From the NCBI GenBank assembly GCA_021324575.1, contig JAJPIW010000061.1, forward strand, positions 1 through 64,000: DNA of 64,000 nt, read 5' to 3'. Positions 58,508-64,000 of the stretch are shown one piece after another. Each line of letters begins with the position of its first letter. Positions within the stretch are counted from its first letter, which is position 1. The DNA is from Intrasporangiaceae bacterium. GTDB lineage: Bacteria > Actinomycetota > Actinomycetes > Actinomycetales > Dermatophilaceae. The notes below the pieces were generated by a model. That model was given only the letters and a program-made list of their open reading frames with translations. It made no database searches and was not told the DNA's origin. A program made the translations under genes and the position numbers.

Positions 58508-59515
58508 GTGAGCACAATCAACGACGTGGCCCGCGCTGCCGGCGTCTCGGTGGCCACCGTCTCCAGGGCCCTTCGTGGCCTGGACAGAGTCAGCCCGCAG
58601 ACCCGGGCCAGGGTTGAGCAGGTCGCCACCGAGCTGAACTTCGTCGCCTCCCCCACCGCAACCTCGCTGGCCTCCGGTCGGACCCGGGTCGTGGCCGTGG
58701 TGGCCCCGTTCCTGACGCGATGGTTCTTCGCCACCTTGGTGAGTGCGATCGAGCGCACCCTGCGCGAGCAGGACCATCATGTCCTGCTCTTCGACCTCGA
58801 GGACGACTCCTACGACCAGCGGATCCCCCTGACCCAGAACATGCTGTGGAAGCGGGTCGACGGGGTCATCACCCTCAACCTGCCGGTGGCCGACGCCGAG
58901 CTGGAGCTGCTCAACCGCCTCGGCCTGCCGGTCGTCGCCATCGGCAGCCCGGTGCCGGGTCGCCCGCTCGTCCAGATCGACGACCGAGCTGCGGTGCGGA
59001 TGGCCACCGAGCACCTCATCGGGCTGGGGCACCGCAGGATCGGCTACATCGGGGCGGTTCCGCTCAACGTAGCCCATGTCCAGACACCCTGGGCCCGGCT
59101 GGACAGCTATGAGACGACGATGGCCGACCACGACCTGGCAGTCCGGCCGGACTGGGTGGTCGCCTCCGACTGGACCGCCGACGCGTCGGCGGCCGACATC
59201 GTCCCGGTGCTGCGGTCAGCCGATCGCCCGACCGCGATCGTCGCGGCCTCCGACGAGATCGCCATCGGCGTCATCCAGGCCGCTCGACGGCTCGGCGTTC
59301 GGGTCCCGGAGGATCTCTCCGTCGTCGGGATCGACGACTACACGCTCTCCGCGGTGATGGACCTCACCACGGTGCGCCAGGACGTCACCCTCCAAGGGCA
59401 GACCGCGGCGCGACTCCTGCTCGACGTGCTCGACGACGACGCCGAGTGCGTCGACCGGGCCGTGACCATCCCCATCGAGCTCATCGTCCGGGGGACGACC
59501 GCTCCCCCGGCCTGA
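58508..59515 (+). CDS. LacI-family regulator of the sugar ABC operon
   Basis: A 335-residue repressor with HTH STINDVARAAGVSVATVSRALRGLDRVS, hinge and sugar-binding domain (about 60-335; VVAVVAPFLTRWFFATLVSAIERTL). The GTG follows AGGGAGGAGG. As the last gene of the operon it likely controls the operator at 54771. Paralogue of the regulator at 24928-25980, but in a different regulon. Confidence 0.93.
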   Translation: MSTINDVARAAGVSVATVSRALRGLDRVSPQTRARVEQVATELNFVASPTATSLASGRTRVVAVVAPFLTRWFFATLVSAIERTLREQDHHVLLFDLEDDSYDQRIPLTQNMLWKRVDGVITLNLPVADAELELLNRLGLPVVAIGSPVPGRPLVQIDDRAAVRMATEHLIGLGHRRIGYIGAVPLNVAHVQTPWARLDSYETTMADHDLAVRPDWVVASDWTADASAADIVPVLRSADRPTAIVAASDEIAIGVIQAARRLGVRVPEDLSVVGIDDYTLSAVMDLTTVRQDVTLQGQTAARLLLDVLDDDAECVDRAVTIPIELIVRGTTAPPA

Positions 59516-59554
59516 GCCCGGCGCCTCGCGCCGCGCGCCTCGCCCGCCTCAGGC
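59510..59554. terminator. Bidirectional hairpin between lacI-type gene and parE
   Basis: GCCTGAG (59510-59516) and CTCAGGC (59548-59554) pair, with an inner GGCGC-CTC-GCGCC stem; both stop codons lie in the arms. Confidence 0.55.
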
Positions 59555-61696
59555 GTCGATCCGGTCGCGATCCATCTCGGCGGCCGAGTCGATGATGAAG
59601 TCCTTGCGCGGGGCAACGTCATTGCCCATGAGCAGGTCGAAGATCCGCTCGGCCGCCTCGGCGTCGGCGAGGGTGACCTTGCGCAGCGTGCGATGGCGTG
59701 GGTCCATGGTCGTGTCGGCCAGCTGGTCGGCATCCATCTCGCCGAGTCCCTTGTAGCGCTGTGGCGGCATCTTGATGTTCTTGCCGCGCTTCTCCAGCGA
59801 GGCCCGGGTGCGCCGCATCTCGGCCTCGGTGTAGGTGTAGACGTAGTCGTTCTTCTTGCTGCCGGCGTTGATGACCTCCAGCCGGTGCAGCGGCGGCATT
59901 GCGGCATACACCCGCCCGGCATCCACCAAGGGCCGCATGTAGCGGAAGAACAGGGTGAGCAGGAGGGTGCGGATGTGGGCGCCGTCGACATCGGCGTCGG
60001 TCATGATGACGACCTTGCCGTAGCGCACGGCGTCCAGGTCGAAGGTCCGCCCCGACCCGGCCCCGACGACCTGGATGATCGCGGCGCACTCGACGTTCTT
60101 GAGCATGTCGGTGACCGAGGCCTTCTGGACGTTGAGGATCTTGCCGCGGATCGGCAGCAGCGCCTGGAAGTCCGAGGACCGGGCCAGCTTGGCGGTGCCG
60201 AGCGCGCTGTCACCCTCGACGATGAACAGCTCGGAGCGCTCGACGTCGTTGCTGCGGCAGTCGACCAGCTTGGCCGGCAGCGAGGAGCTCTCCAGCGCGG
60301 TCTTGCGGCGCTGGGTCTCCTTGTGCAGCCGGGCGCTGATCCGCGACTTCATCTCGCTGACGATCTTGTCGAGCAGCAGTACCGGCTGGGCCTTGTCGCC
60401 CCGCTTGGTCGAGGTGAGCCGGGCGGTCAGCTCGGTCTCGACGACCTTGGCGACGATGGCCCGCACGGCCGCGGTCCCGAGCACCTCCTTGGTCTGCCCC
60501 TCGAACTGCGGCTCGGCCAGCCGGACGGTGACCACGGCGGTGAGTCCGGCGAGGATGTCGTCCTTGTCGACCTTGTCGGTGCCGACCTTGAGCCGGCGGC
60601 CATTGAGCTCCAGCTGCTTGCGGAACACCTTGAGCAGCGCCTGGTCGAAGCCGGCGAGATGGGTGCCGCCCTTGGGGGTGGCGATGATGTTGACGAAGGA
60701 GACGACCTTGGCGTCGTAGCCGGTGCCCCACCGGACGGCGACGTCGACCCCGCACTCGCGCTCGACCTCGGTCGGCGTCATGTGGCCCTGGGCGTCGAGC
60801 ACGGGCACCGTCTCGGTGAACGTGCCCGAGCCCTGCAGCCGCCACACGTCGGTGAGGGCGGGGTCCGGCGCGAGGAACTCGGTGAACTCGCTGATCCCTC
60901 CGTCGTGGTTGAAGACCTCTTCGTGGACACCGTGCTCGCCGGCCGTGCCGGGCAGGCGTCGCTCGTCACGGACGACGAGGGTGAGGCCGGGGATGAGGAA
61001 CGACGTCTGGCGGGCCCGCGCGACCAGCCCCTCGTAGTCGAAGCCGGCCTCGGCGAGGAAGATCTGCCGGTCGGCCCAGTAGCGCACGCGGGTGCCGGTG
61101 CGCCCGCGGGCCACCTTGCCCACGACGGCCAGCTCGCTGCCCGCCTCGAACGGGGTGAACGCGTGCTCGGGGTCCTTGGCGCCCTGGGCACCGGCGATGT
61201 CGGAGAAGTTGCCGGGCTCACCCCGTCGGAAGCTCATGGCATAGGTCTTGCCGCCGCGGTCGACCTCGACGTCGAGCCGGCTGGACAGGGCGTTGACGAC
61301 CGAGGCGCCGACGCCGTGCAGGCCACCGGAGGCGGTGTAGGAGCCGCCGCCGAACTTCCCGCCGGCGTGCAGCTTGGTGTAGACGAGCTCGACGCCGGTC
61401 AGGCCCGAGCGCGGCTCGATGTCGACCGGGATGCCACGGCCGTTGTCGCGCACCTCGACCGACCCGTCGGGCAGCAGCATGACCTCGATCCGGTCGCAGA
61501 CGCCGGCGAGTGCCTCGTCGACGGAGTTGTCGATGACCTCCCAGAGGCAGTGCATGAGGCCGCGGCCGTCGGTCGACCCGATGTACATGCCGGGCCGCTT
61601 GCGGACGGCCTCCAGACCCTCGAGGACCTGCAGGTGGTGGGCGGTGTAGTCGGACGCGGTCTTGCTGGAGGCGGCCTTCTTGGCAGTGGCAGTCAT
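59549..61696 (-). CDS. parE: DNA topoisomerase IV subunit B (type IIA)
   Basis: ATPase subunit. Of 715 residues, the GHKL ATP site is visible in EVIDNSVDEALAGV and DNGRGIPVD; the TOPRIM domain has EGDSALGTAK and DADVDGAHIR. The ends of actinobacterial ParE are present (EMDRDRIDA). Partner of parC on the opposite strand. The name parE rather than gyrB is based on location with parC; it could be a gyrase by function, and a second GyrAB pair must exist elsewhere if so. Confidence 0.87.
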   Translation of the reverse strand: MTATAKKAASSKTASDYTAHHLQVLEGLEAVRKRPGMYIGSTDGRGLMHCLWEVIDNSVDEALAGVCDRIEVMLLPDGSVEVRDNGRGIPVDIEPRSGLTGVELVYTKLHAGGKFGGGSYTASGGLHGVGASVVNALSSRLDVEVDRGGKTYAMSFRRGEPGNFSDIAGAQGAKDPEHAFTPFEAGSELAVVGKVARGRTGTRVRYWADRQIFLAEAGFDYEGLVARARQTSFLIPGLTLVVRDERRLPGTAGEHGVHEEVFNHDGGISEFTEFLAPDPALTDVWRLQGSGTFTETVPVLDAQGHMTPTEVERECGVDVAVRWGTGYDAKVVSFVNIIATPKGGTHLAGFDQALLKVFRKQLELNGRRLKVGTDKVDKDDILAGLTAVVTVRLAEPQFEGQTKEVLGTAAVRAIVAKVVETELTARLTSTKRGDKAQPVLLLDKIVSEMKSRISARLHKETQRRKTALESSSLPAKLVDCRSNDVERSELFIVEGDSALGTAKLARSSDFQALLPIRGKILNVQKASVTDMLKNVECAAIIQVVGAGSGRTFDLDAVRYGKVVIMTDADVDGAHIRTLLLTLFFRYMRPLVDAGRVYAAMPPLHRLEVINAGSKKNDYVYTYTEAEMRRTRASLEKRGKNIKMPPQRYKGLGEMDADQLADTTMDPRHRTLRKVTLADAEAAERIFDLLMGNDVAPRKDFIIDSAAEMDRDRIDA

Positions 61697-61744
61697 TTGC
61701 CCCTCAGGTTAGTTCGGGGCACCGACACGGCTGCGCAGGCACGC

Positions 61745-61763
61745 GGCATACGGGCCGTATGCC
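61745..61763. repeat. Inverted pair of the GTATGCC word
   Basis: GGCATACGG-G-CCGTATGCC is a 19-bp inverted repeat in the 215-bp gap between divergent parE and the next gene; both arms are the over-represented word reported in the findings. Confidence 0.85.
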
Positions 61764-61911
61764 GTCCGCACCGCCCGACCCGGCGACAGTGGCGGCGTGA
61801 GGTGAGACACGCGCGAGGTGCCAGATGGTGGGTACTGCACAGCGGGAAGGATTCGACGTGCTTGACTGTTGACCCGCAGGCGCTCCACAAAGCGAGCAGA
61901 AGGAGGCTGAC

Positions 61912-62127
61912 GTGAACGCAACTCTGGCACCAGAGCTGACGGCCCATGACCGGTGCGACCGCTGCGGCGCCCAGGCCTACATCCGGGCCCGGTTGAACGG
62001 CGGCGGCGAGCTGCTGTTCTGCGCCCACCACGGCCGCCAGCACCTGTCCAAGCTCCGCGACCACGCGGAGATCCACGACGAGACCGAGCGGCTCTCCGAG
62101 CCGCCCGTTGCCGCCCCCGTGGACTGA
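61912..62127 (+). CDS. Small zinc-ribbon protein (DUF7455-like)
   Basis: A 71-residue protein with CDRCGAQAYIR and FCAHHGRQH forming one probable zinc site, then a basic helical region and an acidic/Pro end. GGAGGCTGAC precedes the GTG. Conserved small protein of actinobacteria; function unknown, possibly RNA-polymerase- or topoisomerase-related by location beside parE. One base separates it from the next start. Confidence 0.75.
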   Translation: MNATLAPELTAHDRCDRCGAQAYIRARLNGGGELLFCAHHGRQHLSKLRDHAEIHDETERLSEPPVAAPVD

Positions 62128-62622
62128 GTGAGCACTGACCTATGGGTCCCGGCGCTGTTCATCGGCGTCGGGATCCTTGGCATTGTGGTGCCGGTTCTCC
62201 CGGGACTGCTCGTCGCGCTCGCCGGGGTGCTCATCTGGGCGATCGACACCGGCAGCACCTTCGGCTGGGTGGTCCTCGGGATCTGTGCCGCGCTGTATGC
62301 CGGGGGGCTGGCCGTCAAGTACCTGGTCCCGGGTCGCCGGCTCAAGCAGCAGGGCGTCGGCACCCGAACCCTGCTCATCGCCCTGGTCCTCGGGATCATC
62401 GGGTTCTTCGTGGTGCCGGTCATCGGAGGCCCGCTCGGGTTCGTCCTCGGCATCTACCTCGTGGAGCGGGCTCGCTCGCGGGAGGGGTCGGTGGCCTGGG
62501 AGCGGACCAAGCACGCCCTCCGTGCCGTGCTCATGAGCATGGGCATCGAGCTGGGGACCGGCCTGCTCATCGCCACCACCTGGGTGGTCGGTGCGGTCGT
62601 GACCTGGCGTTCGACACACTGA
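62128..62622 (+). CDS. DUF456 membrane protein
   Basis: A 164-residue protein with five hydrophobic segments in the order typical of DUF456: PALFIGVGILGIVVPVLPGLLVALAGVLIWAI is the start, LGIIGFFVVPVIGGPLGFVLGIYL the second block. Function unknown. It starts directly after the stop of the zinc-ribbon gene, in one operon. Confidence 0.82.
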   Translation: MSTDLWVPALFIGVGILGIVVPVLPGLLVALAGVLIWAIDTGSTFGWVVLGICAALYAGGLAVKYLVPGRRLKQQGVGTRTLLIALVLGIIGFFVVPVIGGPLGFVLGIYLVERARSREGSVAWERTKHALRAVLMSMGIELGTGLLIATTWVVGAVVTWRSTH

Positions 62623-62640
62623 GGGTGGATACCCGGCTTC

Positions 62641-62714
62641 TGCGCCGTGGTGCAGAAGCCGACCACCGGCGCACCGCGGAGGACGCCGCTGGTCGGGTTG
62701 TGCGCCATGGCGCA
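62641..62714. repeat. Third copy of the dispersed hairpin repeat
   Basis: The core 62659-62714 matches the two sepH-tdk copies: CCGACCACCGGCGCACC, then TGGTCGG and TGCGCCATGGCGCA. An imperfect palindrome TGCGCCGTGGTGCA lies at 62641-62654. Again in the gap between convergent genes (DUF456 and DUF3040). Confidence 0.88.
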
Positions 62715-62748
62715 GAACGTGCAGCGTCGAGCGCTGCCCGAGCCTGGG

Positions 62749-63180
62749 TCACCACTGGTCGCGGCGACGCTCCCAGCGCTGTTCCATCCGCTGCATGAAG
62801 GTGCCCGACGTCGGGCTGCCGCCGGAGGGCTTGCGCCCGGGGTGCAGACGCCGCTTGGCCTGCGGGGCCGCCGCCTTGACCGACCCGTCGGCCTGGACGG
62901 CTCCGAGCGCCGGCTTGGCCTGCCGCGCCGGAGCGACGGCCTGCCAGACGGCGGCGACCATGATGACGAAGCCGATGGCGCCGACCCAGACCCTGGACAG
63001 GTTGACCCCGAGCAGGACGACGGCCAGACCGACGAGGAACCCCACGATGCCCACGAGGTAGCGACGGCGGGCGGCGCGAGCCCCGACGCCACGCATGTGC
63101 GAAGCGAACTTGGGGTCCTCTGCGTACAGCGCCTGCTCCATCTGCTCCAGCAGATGCTGCTCGCGGTCAGAGAGCGGCAC
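62749..63180 (-). CDS. DUF3040 membrane protein
   Basis: A 143-residue actinobacterial protein. The N-terminus LSDREQHLLEQMEQALYAEDPKFASHMRG is the DUF3040 signature; two transmembrane helices follow (LVGIVGFLVGLAVVLLGV and VWVGAIGFVIMVAAVW), then a basic, disordered tail. Homologues are often near the dcw division cluster. GTG at 63180 chosen where homology begins. Confidence 0.88.
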   Translation of the reverse strand: MPLSDREQHLLEQMEQALYAEDPKFASHMRGVGARAARRRYLVGIVGFLVGLAVVLLGVNLSRVWVGAIGFVIMVAAVWQAVAPARQAKPALGAVQADGSVKAAAPQAKRRLHPGRKPSGGSPTSGTFMQRMEQRWERRRDQW

Positions 63181-63236
63181 GGGGGCCTCCCAACGGTGGG
63201 TCGAATGCACTTCTTATACCTTCAACGTCCGAAAGC

Positions 63237-63254
63237 CCCCGGAGGTTACCGGGG
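63237..63254. promoter_or_regulatory. Hairpin in the DUF3040-dinB gap
   Basis: CCCCGG-AGGTTA-CCGGGG with outer arms AAGCCC (63232-63237) and GGGCTT (63266-63271). The 251-bp gap holds no gene; it lies upstream of DUF3040 and downstream of dinB. Function unclear: leader structure or dinB terminator. Confidence 0.4.
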
Positions 63255-63360
63255 CCGGGTGTCTCGGGCTTCTCAGCCAAGGATATGTCGCAGGTGGGGG
63301 TCATGGAAGCCCAGTCGGTCACGTTGGTCCTTACGAGATGGACACGTCGTCGTCGCTGGT

Positions 63361-63420
63361 CAGTCGGGGTGTCCGAGACCGGTCGATCGGTGTGTGCGAG
63401 ACCGGTCGATCGGGGTGTCA
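63361..63420. repeat. 23-bp tandem repeat before dinB stop
   Basis: About 2.5 copies of a unit with CGAGACCGGTCGATCGG (starts 63374 and 63397). Confidence 0.85.
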
Positions 63421-63431
63421 GGGACGGGTTT

Positions 63432-64000
63432 TCAGCGGTCGAGCAGGCTCGCCGGGCGCACGCTGCCGGCACCGAACCGGGCGCTGGCGCGGTCGACCGC
63501 GAGGTCGGCATCGCGCCAGCCGTGGTCGGGCTCGTCGAGCAGTCCCTGGATGGGTGCCTGCTCGGTGGGGACAAGCTTCTCCATTCGGACACCGACCAGC
63601 CGGATCCGGGCCCGCTGGAGTCCGAGCGCGTCGAACAGGTCCTTGGCCGCGTCGTAGACCACCCGGCTGGTGTCGGTCGGGTCGCGCAGGGTGCGGGAGC
63701 GGGTGATCGTCGTGAAGTCGGCGAACCGCACCTTGATCGACACCGTCCGGCCCATCATCTCGGCGGCCCGCATCCGGGCAGCGACCTTGTCGCTCAGCTG
63801 GAGCAGCCGGCGGTGGATCCACGCGGCGTCGTCGACGTCGTACTCGAAGGTCATGTCGGCACCGATGCTCTTCTCCCGGGCCACCGCCTCGACCCGGCGC
63901 GGGTCGCGACCCCAGGCCAGGGCGTGCAGGTGGTCCCCCGCTGCCTCGCCGAGGCCGCGCTTGAGGGTGTCGAGCGGGGTGTGGGCGATGTCGGCGACGG
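63432..64000 (-). CDS. dinB: DNA polymerase IV, C-terminal part
   Basis: Y-family translesion polymerase. The visible 189 residues are the end of the thumb (DTLKRGLGEAAGDHLHALAWGRD) and the little-finger domain (EKSIGADMTFEYDVDD, SIKVRFADFTTITRSRT, IRLVGVRMEKL). The catalytic palm lies beyond the window. The gene ends at a TGA 12 bp after the 23-bp tandem repeats. Confidence 0.9.
   Translation of the reverse strand, partial: VADIAHTPLDTLKRGLGEAAGDHLHALAWGRDPRRVEAVAREKSIGADMTFEYDVDDAAWIHRRLLQLSDKVAARMRAAEMMGRTVSIKVRFADFTTITRSRTLRDPTDTSRVVYDAAKDLFDALGLQRARIRLVGVRMEKLVPTEQAPIQGLLDEPDHGWRDADLAVDRASARFGAGSVRPASLLDR

Overview
The window is very G+C-rich, densely packed bacterial chromosome with GTG starts, many 4-bp stop/start overlaps and gene families typical of Actinobacteria (SepH, DUF3000, DUF3040, DUF3159, DUF3710, DUF4193, DUF4349, WhiB-age style housekeeping neighbourhoods). 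The content and order fit a member of the Micrococcales, most likely an Intrasporangiaceae-type genus; that placement is inference from gene families, not from a marker gene. I saw no rRNA, tRNA, CRISPR array, prophage or insertion sequence.

Layout. 1-9.5 kb: haem genes (a truncated porphyrinogen oxidase, hemE) around a DUF4349 lipoprotein and an EamA transporter, then DUF3000, RNase D and a two-gene beta-oxidation pair (thiolase and FadJ-type multifunctional protein). 9.5-15.4 kb: an orphan Hcp-like protein coupled to a TPR-methyltransferase, an HTH-MurA fusion preceded by an AT-rich perfect palindrome, a triple 63-bp repeat, dxs and a small unknown gene. 15.5-24.3 kb: a continuous assimilatory sulfate operon (sulfite reductase, APS reductase, cysD, cysN, siroheme synthase, chelatase) followed by an amino-acid/cystine-type ABC importer whose binding protein and permease are fused. 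24.4-30 kb: a sugar module with a universal stress protein, a LacI regulator, an MFS sugar transporter fused to a universal stress domain and a GH15 glycosidase; three near-identical 14-bp operators tie the first three together. 30-31.3 kb: a decayed permease/universal-stress-protein pair. 31.4-44.7 kb: aconitase, an RNA methyltransferase, a KimA-like potassium transporter facing two TrkA-type genes, then DUF3159, OB-fold, DUF3710, dut, DUF4193, suhB, a ferrochelatase and a TRIC-like channel; much of this order matches Mycobacterium tuberculosis Rv2689c-Rv2701c. 44.8-54.7 kb: sepH, thymidine kinase, a phosphodiesterase-like protein, DUF5998, a GNAT/acyl-CoA-synthetase-like protein acetyltransferase, a nitroreductase and parC. 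54.8-59.5 kb: a LacI-regulated sugar ABC operon sitting between parC and parE. 59.5-64 kb: parE, small conserved genes, DUF3040 and the 3' part of dinB.

How genes work together. Sulfate is activated by CysDN, reduced directly as APS (the CysH here has the iron-sulfur cysteines of APS reductases and no CysC is present), then reduced to sulfide by a sirohaem enzyme whose cofactor is made by the next two genes. The two LacI modules are separate sugar uptake systems with recognisable operators. KimA-like and CeoBC proteins form a potassium-uptake neighbourhood.

Most unusual signals: an octamer, GTATGCCG, that recurs roughly once per kilobase in both orientations and forces rare codons (ATA, TAT, GCA) in several reading frames, resembling the behaviour of DNA-uptake sequences or another genome-wide DNA signal; the orphan Hcp-methyltransferase pair; the HTH-MurA fusion with its palindrome/leaderless promoter; and hairpin-forming repeats placed in gaps between convergent genes.
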